DNA of 64,000 nucleotides from Caulobacter vibrioides (GTDB lineage Bacteria > Pseudomonadota > Alphaproteobacteria > Caulobacterales > Caulobacteraceae): the NCBI GenBank assembly GCA_001449105.1, contig LNIY01000070.1, forward strand, positions 1-64,000, given 5' to 3'. Under the pieces are notes generated by a model. The model ran no database searches, was not told the origin of the DNA, and was given only the letters and a program-made list of their open reading frames with translations. Below, piece after piece: positions 42,765 through 51,398 of the stretch; position 1 is the stretch's first letter, and each line of letters opens with the position of its first letter. Both the position numbers and the translations under genes were made by a program.

Positions 42765-43717
42765 TGGGTCAGTCTCCAGCCGCCCAGGCACAGAAGGGTC
42801 ACCAGCAGCCACAGCAGGGCGCAGGCGCGGCGATAGATCCGAAGGCCCCGGCGCAGGTCGGTCAGGTCGGGCGCGCGGCCGTCGCCGAAGCTCGGCCGAT
42901 CGGTGGTCTCGCCGTCATAGCGAGCCGGACCGCCAAGCCTTACCCCCAAGGCTCCGGCCATGGCCGCCTCCGGCCAGCCGGCGTTTGGCGAGGCGTGCTT
43001 GCGCGCGTCGCGGCGCATGATCGCCCAGCCCCGCCAGCCCGCGCCCAGGCAGATCAGTAGGCCCGCCAGCCGCGCGGGCGCCCAGTTCATCACGTCGTCG
43101 GTCCTGGCCGCCGCCCAGCCGAACGCCCGCCAGCGCGGCTCCATGTGGCCGATCTGGCTGTCGGCGGTGTTCACGACCTTGTAGGCGAACAGGCCCGGCA
43201 GGCCGAACAGCGTCAGCCACGAGGCCGGCGCCACAACGCCGTCGTTGAAGCTCTCGGCCAGGCTTTCCAGCGCCGCGGCGGTGACGCCGTGCAGATCCAG
43301 GTCGTCGACGTCGCGCCCGACGATCAGGCCGACCGCGGCGCGCGCCGCCGGCAGGTCGCCGGCTTCCAGCGGGTCGAGCACCGCCATCACGTGCTGGTGC
43401 AGGCTGCGCTGCGCCAGGCCCAGGGTCGCCAGCAGCGCCACCACCAGCGTGGCCAGAAGGCCGCTATCGAACGCCGCCTCAAGTAGGCTGCCGATCAGGA
43501 TCGCGGCCCCGACCAGGATGGCCACCGTGACGACGCCCAGCTCCTTGCGGCGGATCTCGGAGGCCTCGGGCCGGTTCCACCGCCGCTCCATCGCGTCGAT
43601 CGCCTTGCCGATCCAGGTCACCGGATGCGGCAGCGCCTTGTGCAGGCCCTGGGGATAGCCGACCAGGGCCTCGATCACGAGGGCCAGCGGAGGCGCGAGC
43701 AGCAGCGGTTCAGCCAT
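42761..43717 (-). CDS. cobD: Adenosylcobinamide-phosphate synthase
   Basis: 318 aa from ATG 43717 (CbiB in salmonella nomenclature). N-terminal LVIEALVGYPQGLHKALPHP with VTWIGKAIDAMER, central LESLAESFNDGVVAPASWLT, and multiple membrane helices mark the CobD/CbiB amidase-like membrane enzyme that attaches aminopropanol (phosphate) to adenosylcobyric acid. It overlaps the ABC ATPase gene by 8 bp and cobT by 4 bp. No corrin-ring genes are in the window, so the route may be mainly salvage. Confidence 0.93.
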   Translation of the reverse strand: MAEPLLLAPPLALVIEALVGYPQGLHKALPHPVTWIGKAIDAMERRWNRPEASEIRRKELGVVTVAILVGAAILIGSLLEAAFDSGLLATLVVALLATLGLAQRSLHQHVMAVLDPLEAGDLPAARAAVGLIVGRDVDDLDLHGVTAAALESLAESFNDGVVAPASWLTLFGLPGLFAYKVVNTADSQIGHMEPRWRAFGWAAARTDDVMNWAPARLAGLLICLGAGWRGWAIMRRDARKHASPNAGWPEAAMAGALGVRLGGPARYDGETTDRPSFGDGRAPDLTDLRRGLRIYRRACALLWLLVTLLCLGGWRLTQ

Positions 43718-44507
43718 GGCGTCCCACAAGTTCGATCAGCGGACCCGTCTGGCCCTCGACCACTCTTGCCGTGACTCCATAGGCGCGGGCCAGCACGTCC
43801 GGCGTCAGGGCCTCTCGCGGCGGTCCGTCGGCGATCAGCCGGCCGTCGACCAGCACCAGCACCCGGTCGGCCAGGCGGGCGGCGATGGCCAGGTCGTGCA
43901 GGGTCATGACCACGCCCTGTCCCGCCTGGGCCGCGAAGCCGCGCATCAGGTCGACGGCGTCCAGCTGGTGGCCGGGATCCAGGCCCGCCAGCGGTTCGTC
44001 GGCCAGCAGCCAGTTGGGTTCGCCGGCCAGCACCCGGGCGAACAGGGCCCGCCCGCGCTCGCCGCCCGACAGGCTTTTCACCTCCCGGCGAGCGAGGCTT
44101 TCGAGGTCGGTGTGCTTCAGCGCCCGGGCCACGGCCAGATGGTCGGCTTCGGAGAGGCCCCGCGCGCCGCTGTGCGGAATGCGGCCAAGGCCCACCAGGG
44201 TCTCGACGTCGACGGCCCAGGCCACTTCCGGCGTCTGCGGCAGGAAGCCGATGCGGCGGGCGCGATCGCGGTGCGAAAGGGCGGCCAGGGGCGCGCCGTC
44301 GATGCTGACGCTCCCGGCGTCCGGCTTTCGCAAGCCCGCCAGGCACGCCAGCAGGGTCGACTTGCCCGCGCCGTTGGGACCGACCACGGCCGTGACCTCG
44401 CCGGCCCGGAAGGCGGCGGAGACCCCGTGCAGCACGGGGCGGCCGCCCAGGGCGACGCTGAGGTTCTCGGCGCAAAGCGCGGCGCCGGAGAGGTGGGGGG
44501 CGGTCAT
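43710..44507 (-). CDS. btuD: ABC transporter ATPase, vitamin B12/iron-siderophore type
   Basis: 265 aa from ATG 44507. Walker A GPNGAGKST at residues 43-51, Q-loop LPQTPEV, signature LSGGE at 146-150, and Walker B LLADEP at 167-172, all intact. FecE/BtuD class with its permease and binding protein directly upstream in the operon. Energises import of corrinoids through the inner membrane. The assignment to B12 rather than iron rests on the riboswitch and surrounding cob genes. Confidence 0.88.
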   Translation of the reverse strand: MTAPHLSGAALCAENLSVALGGRPVLHGVSAAFRAGEVTAVVGPNGAGKSTLLACLAGLRKPDAGSVSIDGAPLAALSHRDRARRIGFLPQTPEVAWAVDVETLVGLGRIPHSGARGLSEADHLAVARALKHTDLESLARREVKSLSGGERGRALFARVLAGEPNWLLADEPLAGLDPGHQLDAVDLMRGFAAQAGQGVVMTLHDLAIAARLADRVLVLVDGRLIADGPPREALTPDVLARAYGVTARVVEGQTGPLIELVGRHG

Positions 44508-45490
44508 GCGAGCCTCCGGCGCATGGAGATCAGGAGGGCCAGGAAGAACGGCCCGCCGACGGCGGCGGTGGCCACGCCCAGGCGCATCTCGGCGGCCGAG
44601 GGCGTCAGGCGCACGACGATGTCGGCCGCCAGCACCAGGGCCGAGCCGGCCAGGGCGGCGGGAACCAGCAGGGCGCCCGGCCGGTGCCCGACGAGGGGGC
44701 GCACCAGGTGCGGGGCGATCAGGCCGACGAAGCCGATCAGGCCGGTCACCGCCACGCTGGCGCCCGAGGCGATCCCGACGCCCACCGCCAGGATCACCCG
44801 CACGGCCGACAGGTTGACGCCCAGCGCGGTCGCGCCGGTTTCGCCCAGGGTCAGGGCGTCCAGCGACTTGCGCAGGGTCAGCAGGATGGCCAGGCCCACG
44901 ACGATCAGCGGCACGGCCAGCCGCACCTCCTCGACGCTGCGGTCGGCCAGCGAGCCCAGCAGCCAGCTGATGATCTCCTGCGCGGCCCAGGGATTGGGGG
45001 CCAGGGACAGGGCCAGAGCCACGCCGGCGCTGGCCACGGTGTTGAGGATCACGCCGGCCAGCAGGAAGGTCACCGTGCCGCCGGTGGTGCCGGCCAGGGC
45101 CAGCATGAGGACCACGCCCAGGCCCGCGCCCAGGATCGCGCAGGCCGGCAGCAGCCAGGTCGCCGTGAAGGCCAGGCCCAGATAGAGGCTCATCACCGCG
45201 CCCAGGGCGGCCATGGACGACACGCCCAGCACGCCGGGATCGGCCAGGGGGTTGCGGGTGTAGCCTTGCATGGCCGCGCCCGAGAGGCCCAGCGCGGCCC
45301 CGATGGCCACGGCCAGCACGGTGCGCGGCAGGCGCAGTTCGAAAATGATCGCCCAGCGCGGATCGGCGCGGTCGACCCAGGCGCTCCACGGCGCCCAGAC
45401 CCGGCCGCTCATCAGCGACAGGCCGAACAATACGGCTATGGCCAGCAGCAGGCCGCCGATCAGCAGCCAGGAACGTCGGGAATGGCTCAT
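44504..45490 (-). CDS. btuC: ABC transporter permease, BtuC/FecCD family
   Basis: 328 aa from ATG 45490, about ten membrane helices. Hallmarks are FELRLPRTVLAVAIGAALGLSGAA with MQGYTRNPLADPGVLG, and the coupling region TGLIGFVGLIAPHLVRPLVG HR. It forms the channel with BtuD and BtuF-like proteins. Overlaps both neighbours by 4 bp. Confidence 0.92.
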   Translation of the reverse strand: MSHSRRSWLLIGGLLLAIAVLFGLSLMSGRVWAPWSAWVDRADPRWAIIFELRLPRTVLAVAIGAALGLSGAAMQGYTRNPLADPGVLGVSSMAALGAVMSLYLGLAFTATWLLPACAILGAGLGVVLMLALAGTTGGTVTFLLAGVILNTVASAGVALALSLAPNPWAAQEIISWLLGSLADRSVEEVRLAVPLIVVGLAILLTLRKSLDALTLGETGATALGVNLSAVRVILAVGVGIASGASVAVTGLIGFVGLIAPHLVRPLVGHRPGALLVPAALAGSALVLAADIVVRLTPSAAEMRLGVATAAVGGPFFLALLISMRRRLA

Positions 45491-46362
45491 GCGCGGGCCT
45501 TCAGCACTTCGCGGCGAGCGGCCGCCAGGGTCGCGGCGGTGTCGATCAGGGTGGGGCCGCCGCAATAGAGCAGCCGCTCGGGAAAGACCGCACGGGTCAT
45601 GCGATGGCTCACGCTGGCGAGGGCGGGGTGGTTGAGCATGCGTTCGGCCCAGGTGGGGGCGTCGGGTCGCGCCTGGCCGGCCAGCAGCACCTGCGGAGGA
45701 TCGTCCAGCAGCCTCTCCAGCGAGACGTTGCCCCATTTCTTCAGGCCATAGCGGCTGGCGACGTTCGTGAAACCGGCGCGCTTCATCATCTCGTCGACCA
45801 GCGTGCCTTCGCCGGCCGCGAAGCCGTTGGGCTGGAACACCAGCGCCTCCAGCGGGCGCGAGCCGGGCGGCGGGGCGGAAGCCGCCAGCGCCCGGTCGAT
45901 GCGCGCGATCAGGGCCTCGCCGCGTTCGGGGCGGCCGGCGGCGTCGGCGATGCGGCGGATGTCGGCCTGGTTCTCGACCCAGCTGTTGGGCACCTTGAAG
46001 AGCTCGGCCCGCACGCCCAGCCGCTTCAGCGCCGCGCGGGTGGCGGGCGAGGAGTGGGCGGCGCTCAGCACCACGTCGGGCCGCAGCGCGATCACCTCCT
46101 CGGCGCTCTCGTAGGTGATCGGATAGCTCTTGGCGCGCTCGGCGATGCTCGACTGCTGCGGGTCACGGGCGTAGTGGCTCAGCGCGGCGATCTGGTCGCG
46201 ATCGGCCACCTCCACCAGCACGCCGTCGAGGCAGGGGTTGAGCGAGACGATGCGCGGCTTGCGCGCGGCGGCCTCGGCCGCGCCCGCGCCCGCCGTCAGG
46301 CCGGCGGCCAGGCTCGCGCTCAGGCCGGCGCCCAAGGCCGCGCGACGGCTCAGCGCGGTCAA
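45487..46362 (-). CDS. btuF: Periplasmic corrinoid-binding protein, BtuF-like
   Basis: 291 aa from ATG 46362. The signal contains SRRAALGAGLS followed by a hydrophobic core, so export may be by the Tat route. The mature protein begins RKPRIVSLNPCLDGVLVEVA and contains YESAEEVIALRPDVVLSAAH, the class III substrate-binding fold of BtuF/FhuD. It delivers corrinoid from the periplasm to BtuCD. Ligand assignment rests on operon context. Confidence 0.87.
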   Translation of the reverse strand: MTALSRRAALGAGLSASLAAGLTAGAGAAEAAARKPRIVSLNPCLDGVLVEVADRDQIAALSHYARDPQQSSIAERAKSYPITYESAEEVIALRPDVVLSAAHSSPATRAALKRLGVRAELFKVPNSWVENQADIRRIADAAGRPERGEALIARIDRALAASAPPPGSRPLEALVFQPNGFAAGEGTLVDEMMKRAGFTNVASRYGLKKWGNVSLERLLDDPPQVLLAGQARPDAPTWAERMLNHPALASVSHRMTRAVFPERLLYCGGPTLIDTAATLAAARREVLKARA

Positions 46363-46979
46363 AACTCGACCCCGCGCTGGGCCTTGAAGCCCTGCTCGAA
46401 GGGATGCTTGACCAGGGTCATCTCGGTGACCAGGTCGGCGATCTCCAGCAGTTGCGGCTTGGCGTTGCGGCCGGTCAGGCAGACGTGCTTGTCGTTAGGG
46501 CGGGCCTTCAGCACCGCCACCACCTCGTCGATGTCGAGATAGTCGTAGCGCAGGGCGATGTTGATCTCGTCCAGCAGCACGAAGTCGAGCGTCGGGTCGG
46601 CGATCATCGCCTTGCTCTCCTCCCAGGCGGCCTTGGCGGCGGCGATGTCGCGCTCGCGGTCCTGGGTGTCCCAGGTGAAGCCTTCGCCCATCACGCGATA
46701 GCGCACCTGGTCGGGAAAGCGGCTGAAGAACAGGCGCTCGCCGGTCTTCCACTTGCCCTTGATGAACTGCACCACGCCCACCTGCATGCCCCAGCCCAGC
46801 GAGCGGGCGACCATGCCGAAACCAGCCGACGACTTGCCCTTGCCGTCGCCCGTGTGGACCAGCAGCAGGCCCTTCTCGAGGGTCTTGGTCTTCATCAGCT
46901 CTTCGCGCTCGGCCTTGAGGGCGCGCATGGCTTCGGCGTGCTCGGCGGCAATGGCCTTCGCTTCGGTGTCTTCGCTCAT
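46359..46979 (-). CDS. cobO: Corrinoid adenosyltransferase
   Basis: 206 aa from ATG 46979 (MSEDTEAK). P-loop TGDGKGKSSAGFG at residues 43-55, VVQFIKGKWKTGERLFF and LLDEINIALRYDYLD match the CobO/BtuR (CobA) type. It transfers the adenosyl group from ATP to cob(I)alamin or cobinamide. Overlaps cobC and btuF genes by 4 bp each. Confidence 0.95.
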   Translation of the reverse strand: MSEDTEAKAIAAEHAEAMRALKAEREELMKTKTLEKGLLLVHTGDGKGKSSAGFGMVARSLGWGMQVGVVQFIKGKWKTGERLFFSRFPDQVRYRVMGEGFTWDTQDRERDIAAAKAAWEESKAMIADPTLDFVLLDEINIALRYDYLDIDEVVAVLKARPNDKHVCLTGRNAKPQLLEIADLVTEMTLVKHPFEQGFKAQRGVEF

Positions 46980-47962
46980 CGGGCGGTCTCCAGGGCGGCG
47001 GCCAGTCGCGCCCATTCGGCGTCGGATCCGGGCAGGCCGAAGCGTAGCAGGCTTGCGTCGTGGTCGAAGGGGCGGGTGAGGATGCCGGCGTGGGCCAGGG
47101 TCTCGAAGCGTCGCATGGCGTCGGCGGCGCGGACCAGACGGAACAGGCTGGTCCCGCCCACGATCTCATATCCGGCGCCGGCCAGCAGGGCGTCCAGCCG
47201 GGCGGCGGCGTCGGCCAGGCCGGCGCGCGTGGCGTCGGCCCAGGCCATGTCGGGATAGGCGGCCAGACCGGCGGCCAGGGCGGGAGCGGACAGCGGCCAT
47301 TCGCCCAGGGTGTCGCGCAGGCGGCGCGCCAGGGCAGGACGGGCGACGACGAAGCCCAGTCGCAGACCGGCCAGGCCGTAGAACTTGCCGAACGAGCGCA
47401 GCACGACCAGCCGCTCGTGGCCGGGCGCGCCGGCGAAGCGGGCGACCGACAGCGACAGCTCGCACTCGACGAAGGCCTCGTCGACCACGGCGCCGCGTTG
47501 GCCAAGCATCAGCACCGCCTCGGGCGCCAGGCTGCGGCCGTCGGGATTGTTGGGGTTGACCACCACGCAGACATCGGCCTGCGCCGGATCGGCGACCAGC
47601 TCGGAGCCGACGCGCCGCCAGGCGTGGGCGTGGCTGGAATAGGTGGGCAGGGGCAGGCTGACGCGCCCGCGCGGCAGGATCTTGGGCAGCAGGCGGATGG
47701 CGGTCTCGCTGCCGGGCAGGGCCACGACCCGGGCAGGATCATCGACGCCGAAGGCCTCGGCGGCGACCGCTTCCAGCCGCGCCAGGTCGTCCGGGTCGGG
47801 CAGGCGGCCCCAGTCCTCGAAGGCCTGGGGCGGAACCGGATAGGGGCGGGGATTGATCCCCGTCGAAAGGTCGAGCCACGGCGCGGGCGCGTCCGGAAAA
47901 CGCGCCCGCGCCGCCGCCAGGCGGCCGCCGTGTCCGGACAGGGACGACGGCGAACCGCTCAT
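46976..47962 (-). CDS. cobC: Threonine-phosphate decarboxylase-like aminotransferase
   Basis: 328 aa from ATG 47962. A fold-type I PLP enzyme: WLDLSTGINPRPYPVP at the start, VVVNPNNPDG, and the PLP lysine in SFGKFYGLAGLRLGF, as in cobalamin-pathway CobC (Pseudomonas naming) or CobD (Salmonella naming), which makes aminopropanol phosphate. It shares one base with the btuB stop and overlaps cobO by 4 bp. A general histidinol-phosphate aminotransferase is excluded by context. Confidence 0.9.
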   Translation of the reverse strand: MSGSPSSLSGHGGRLAAARARFPDAPAPWLDLSTGINPRPYPVPPQAFEDWGRLPDPDDLARLEAVAAEAFGVDDPARVVALPGSETAIRLLPKILPRGRVSLPLPTYSSHAHAWRRVGSELVADPAQADVCVVVNPNNPDGRSLAPEAVLMLGQRGAVVDEAFVECELSLSVARFAGAPGHERLVVLRSFGKFYGLAGLRLGFVVARPALARRLRDTLGEWPLSAPALAAGLAAYPDMAWADATRAGLADAAARLDALLAGAGYEIVGGTSLFRLVRAADAMRRFETLAHAGILTRPFDHDASLLRFGLPGSDAEWARLAAALETAR

Positions 47963-49872
47963 CAGAACTTCGCCCGCACGCCGGCGAAGAAGCCGCGGCC
48001 CACCGAGCCGTAGCGGTAGATCGTCTGGTATTCCTTGTCGAAGAGGTTCTCGACGCGGCCGAACACCTCGAACTGCTCGTTGACCGGATAGGCCGCGCGC
48101 AGGTCGAACAGGGCGTAGCTCTTCAGGCGACGGGCGTTGGTGACGTTGTCGTAGCTCTCGCCCACGTACTGCACCGAGACGCCCGTGGTCAGGCCGTTCT
48201 TCCAGTCGTAGTCGGCGTTCAGGTTGGCCGTTTCGCTCGGGCGGCGCGGCAGGCGCTTGCCGTTGTTCGTGGCCGACCGGTTGATGGCGTCCATGTTGGT
48301 GTAGTTGGCGGTCACCAGCAGGGCCGTGGTCACCGCGATCGTGGCCTCCAGCTCGACGCCGCTGGTCTCGGTCTTGGCGAAGTTGGCGTAGCCGCCGTAG
48401 TTCGGCGGGTTGTTGTTCGAGACGAAGTCGATCTGGTTGGTGATGTCGCGGTGGAACCAGGTCACGCCGGCGCGCACGCGGCCGTCCAGCACGCTGTGCT
48501 CGACGCCCAGGTCGACGCTCTCGGACTCTTCCGGCTTCAGGTTGCGATCGCCGTAGATGCTGTACAGCTGGTACAGCGACGGGGCCTTGAAGCCTTCGCC
48601 GTAGTTGGCGCGGAACACCGTGACGCCGTCGTTCGGCGAGTAGGTGGCGCCGGCCTGGTAGACGGTGGCGTCGCCGAAGGCCGAGTGGTCTTCCTGGCGC
48701 ACGCCGCCGGTCAGGGTCAGGCCCGCGATCGGCTTGGCCTGCAGTTGCAGGTACAGGCTGTCGGTGCTGGCGGCGTGACGATCCGGGGTCGGGTTCGGGT
48801 CAAAGGTCGAGGGCGAGGCGGTGCGGAACCACGAACGCTCGGTCTCGGCGCCGAAGGTGGCGCGCAGGGCCTCGCTGATCGTCCAGGAGCCCTGGTACTC
48901 GTAGCGGCTGTTGGTGCCGCGGGCGTCGAAGGTCTTGGCGACCGACGAGCTGGGATCGAAGTTGTCGCGGTCGGTCTGGGTGTAGGCGTAGCCGAAGCGG
49001 TTCTTCAGGGCGCCGTCGAAGGCGCTCAGGCGCACGCCAGCGTAGGAGACCAGCTCCTTGGTCTTGCCGTACTCGGGGCTGTCGGCGAAGGCGTAGAGCG
49101 GGGCGGGGAAGCCGTCGAACTCGTTCTTGGCCGCGGCGTAAGAGGCGCGCAGGTCCACGGCGGCCCAGTCGGTGACGTTCAGGTCCAGGCGGCTGCTGAT
49201 CGCGGCGTTGCGATAGCCGTCCTTCTCCTTGCCGCCGTACGACTTGCCGAAGGCCGAGACGCCGTCGGTGGTGTAGTAGGCGCCGGCCAGGCGGAAGCCG
49301 CCCCAGTCGCCGCCGGTGCTGACGGCCGCGTGGCCGTAGGCGGTGTCGCGCGAGCCGGCTTCGACCGCGGCCTGGGCGCCCAGCGGGCCGGTCGGCACGG
49401 CGGTGATCATGTTGACCACGCCGCCGATGGCCTGGCTGCCCCACAGCGTCGACTGCGAGCCGCGCAGCACCTCGATGCGGTTGATGTTGCCGGCCAGCAG
49501 GGTGGCGAAGTTGTAGCCGCCGCCCGTCGAGGACGGGTCGTTCAGCTTGACGCCGTCGATCAGCACCACGGTCTGGTCGGTCTCGGCGCCGCGGATGCGC
49601 AGCTGAGTCGTGCCGCCGACGCCGCCGTTGCGGGTCACGGTGACGCCGGGGGTGCGCGACAGCAGGTCGGAGATCACCACCGTCTGCGACTTCCGCAGCA
49701 GTTCGGCGTCGATCACCGTCATGCTGGTCGAGACTTCCGACAGTTTTTCGGGACCGCGGCTGGCGGTGACCACAACCTGGTCGACGGCGGCGGCGTCGTC
49801 GGCCCAGGCCAGGGCGGGCGAGGCGAGGGCGGGAACTGCGGCCGCGAGGGCCAGCAGGGAAACAAGGCGCAT
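47962..49872 (-). CDS. btuB: TonB-dependent vitamin B12 receptor
   Basis: 636 aa from ATG 49872 with GGAGGAA region upstream. Signal peptide ends ALAWA near 23. A TonB box is DQVVVTASR near 31-39, plug domain VISDLLSRTPGVTVTRNGGVGGT..., RIEVLRGSQSTLWGSQAIGG, then a 22-strand barrel ending in VGRGFFAGVRAKF with terminal phenylalanine. It imports cobalamin through the outer membrane. The cobalamin riboswitch 118 nt upstream on the same strand strongly supports BtuB over a siderophore receptor. Confidence 0.95.
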   Translation of the reverse strand: MRLVSLLALAAAVPALASPALAWADDAAAVDQVVVTASRGPEKLSEVSTSMTVIDAELLRKSQTVVISDLLSRTPGVTVTRNGGVGGTTQLRIRGAETDQTVVLIDGVKLNDPSSTGGGYNFATLLAGNINRIEVLRGSQSTLWGSQAIGGVVNMITAVPTGPLGAQAAVEAGSRDTAYGHAAVSTGGDWGGFRLAGAYYTTDGVSAFGKSYGGKEKDGYRNAAISSRLDLNVTDWAAVDLRASYAAAKNEFDGFPAPLYAFADSPEYGKTKELVSYAGVRLSAFDGALKNRFGYAYTQTDRDNFDPSSSVAKTFDARGTNSRYEYQGSWTISEALRATFGAETERSWFRTASPSTFDPNPTPDRHAASTDSLYLQLQAKPIAGLTLTGGVRQEDHSAFGDATVYQAGATYSPNDGVTVFRANYGEGFKAPSLYQLYSIYGDRNLKPEESESVDLGVEHSVLDGRVRAGVTWFHRDITNQIDFVSNNNPPNYGGYANFAKTETSGVELEATIAVTTALLVTANYTNMDAINRSATNNGKRLPRRPSETANLNADYDWKNGLTTGVSVQYVGESYDNVTNARRLKSYALFDLRAAYPVNEQFEVFGRVENLFDKEYQTIYRYGSVGRGFFAGVRAKF

Positions 49873-50221
49873 GTCGTTCCTCCGTGCGCGACAAGAAGGA
49901 GCGTGCTCCAAGAGGAACACGCCCGGACCAGACGTCGTCATGCGGGGAAGAACCCGATCGTACGGCGCACCCCGGCCGGACGAAAAACGACCGCGACAGG
50001 CAGGTCTCCTGGCTCGCGGGTCATCGTTGCTGCGCGTCGCCTTCCCAGGTCTTTTCCGAAGAACAGTCCCAGTGGCATGTGACGCGCGAACTCGCCGCTT
50101 ACAGTTGCGGGGGCAGCCCGGGTTTCACACCCGAGTTCCCTTTTCATCCTCTTTGGGAGGAACCTGTCGCGCCGGCTGCACTATATGGTGCGCCGCACAC
50201 CGTCAATCTGGAGGCTTTGCG
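49873..50221. other. Divergent region between btuB and cobU, mostly riboswitch
   Basis: 349 bp, of which about 180 are the cobalamin riboswitch. Between the riboswitch 5' end (50171) and cobU start (50222) only 50 bp remain for promoter elements of both genes, with CTGGAGG at 50207-50213 as the cobU ribosome binding site. Between 49873 and 49990 lies the btuB leader. Confidence 0.6.
49991..50171 (-). promoter_or_regulatory. Adenosylcobalamin riboswitch controlling btuB and the cobalamin operon
   Basis: Read on the minus strand, P1 forms from CGCGACAGG (about 50171) and CCTGTCGCG (about 49992). Between them lie the typical GGTTCC...AAAAGGGAA segment (50136-50165), the B12 box GCTGCCCCCGCAACTG at 50102-50117, GCCACTGGG (about 50070), GGGAAGGC (about 50040), and CAGGAGACCTGCC near the 3' end. 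It is oriented towards btuB (118 nt to the ATG). It represses the operon when adenosylcobalamin binds (family knowledge). It does not face cobU. Confidence 0.95.
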
Positions 50222-50737
50222 TTGTCAGTCACCCTGGTCCTGGGCGGGGCCCGTTCCGGCAAGAGCGCGTTCGCGCAGGGCGCGGCCGAGATCAGTGCAA
50301 GGACGAAAGGCGTCACGCCGGCGATGATCGTCACGGCCCAGGCCTTCGACGCCGAGATGGAGGATCGCATCGCCCGCCACCAGGCCGACCGGGGCGCGGC
50401 CTGGACGACGCTGGAGGCGCCCATGGACCTCGTCGGGGCCCTGCGCGGCCTGCCGCCGGGCGCCGTGGCGGTCGTCGACTGCCTCACCCTCTGGCTGACC
50501 AACCTGATGCTGGCCGAGTGCGACCTTTCGTCCGCCGCGGCCGAACTGGTCGACGCGGTCGCCGGTTTCGACGGCCAGCTGTGGCTGGTCTCCAACGAGG
50601 TCGGCTGGGGCGTCGTGCCCGACAACGCCTTGGCCCGCAGGTTCCGCGACGAGGCCGGCCGCCTGCACCAGGCCCTGGCGGGCGCCGCCGACGCCGTCCA
50701 TCTGGTCGTCGCCGGGCTAAGCCTGCGGATGAAGTGA
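50222..50737 (+). CDS. cobU: Bifunctional adenosylcobinamide kinase / guanylyltransferase
   Basis: 171 aa from TTG 50222, with CTGGAGG 8 nt upstream; the longer upstream frame passes through the riboswitch antisense and is not coding. GGARSGKS (residues 8-15) is the P-loop, DCLTLWLTNLML is the hallmark of CobU, and VSNEVGWGVVPDN follows. It phosphorylates adenosylcobinamide and adds GMP before CobS. It is divergent from the operon and not under the riboswitch strand, unlike the other cob genes. Confidence 0.93.
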   Translation: MSVTLVLGGARSGKSAFAQGAAEISARTKGVTPAMIVTAQAFDAEMEDRIARHQADRGAAWTTLEAPMDLVGALRGLPPGAVAVVDCLTLWLTNLMLAECDLSSAAAELVDAVAGFDGQLWLVSNEVGWGVVPDNALARRFRDEAGRLHQALAGAADAVHLVVAGLSLRMK

Positions 50738-50749
50738 GTCGCGCGACTC
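50736..50749. repeat. 14-bp perfect palindrome with two GANTC (CcrM) sites
   Basis: GAGTCGCGCGACTC starts on the cobU stop codon. It includes GAGTC and GACTC, both CcrM-type methylation targets in Caulobacter. Lies 109 bp upstream of the response regulator start. Confidence 0.6.
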
Positions 50750-50857
50750 GGCCGTCGGTTGCTCAACTTCGGGAAATGCGACGATTGCGCACGCTGACAC
50801 CGGGCGTCCCAGCATGGTTAAGACCTGTTCACACATTCGACAGGGCTGGGGCTGGCC

Positions 50858-51214
50858 ATGCGACGTATCCTTATCGCGGAAGACGATATCCTGCTCGGCG
50901 GGGTCTACGAGATCCTGCTGGAAGAGGCGGGGTTCGAGGTGCTGTGGAGCCGTGACGGCCAGGAGGCGCTCGAGGCGTTCGACGCCTTCGCGCCCGACCT
51001 GCTGATCACCGACAACGCCATGCCGCGCATGACCGGCGCCGAACTGATCCGCGCCGTCGAGGGCAGCCGGGTGCCGGTGCTGATGGTCTCGGCCAGCGAT
51101 CCGCGCGCGCTGAAGGTCGAGCCCGACATGTGGCTGGAAAAGCCGATCAATCCAGCTCGCCTGCTGAACGCGGTGCGCGCGCTGCAGCACCGCGACGTTC
51201 AGGCCGCGGCCTGA
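50858..51214 (+). CDS. Single-domain response regulator (CheY-like receiver)
   Basis: 118 aa from ATG 50858. Receiver fold with AEDD at 7-10 (acidic pocket Asp9, Asp10), phosphoacceptor Asp52 (LLITDNAMPRMTG), Ser80 at the switch position (LMVSAS) and Lys95 (EKPINPARLL). No output domain, so it works by protein interaction. No histidine kinase lies next to it. Its last 16 bp overlap a convergent small gene. Confidence 0.9.
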   Translation: MRRILIAEDDILLGGVYEILLEEAGFEVLWSRDGQEALEAFDAFAPDLLITDNAMPRMTGAELIRAVEGSRVPVLMVSASDPRALKVEPDMWLEKPINPARLLNAVRALQHRDVQAAA

Positions 51215-51339
51215 AGCCCCAGGGCCAGGATCGTCGCGAATAGTCCCAGGCCCACGGCCCAGGCGGTGCAGAACGCCAGGGTGGGGTGGCGCTGCCACCA
51301 GCGGGGATTGGGAACGCCGGTGATGGTCTTGTCGGTCAT
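51199..51339 (-). CDS. Very small predicted membrane protein
   Basis: 46 aa from ATG 51339, too short for a usual ORF cut-off. Sequence begins MTDKTITGVPNPRWWQRHPT, then one hydrophobic helix (LAFCTAWAVGLGLFATILAL). The pattern (short N-terminal tail, a Trp-Trp-Gln-Arg-His juxtamembrane patch, one helix) looks like a real single-pass protein. It overlaps the response regulator by 16 bp on the other strand; ribosome binding site GGCGAG is weak. No family recognised. Confidence 0.5.
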   Translation of the reverse strand: MTDKTITGVPNPRWWQRHPTLAFCTAWAVGLGLFATILALGLQAAA

Positions 51340-51398
51340 GCGGTCGTCTCGCCTGGTCGTCGAACAACCAACGCGAGACGACCGGTCTTCAGTTCCTT

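Noticed and set aside
49610-50221. Upstream extension of the cobU frame
   Set aside because: It runs antisense through the btuB start and the cobalamin riboswitch; CobU motifs begin after TTG 50222.
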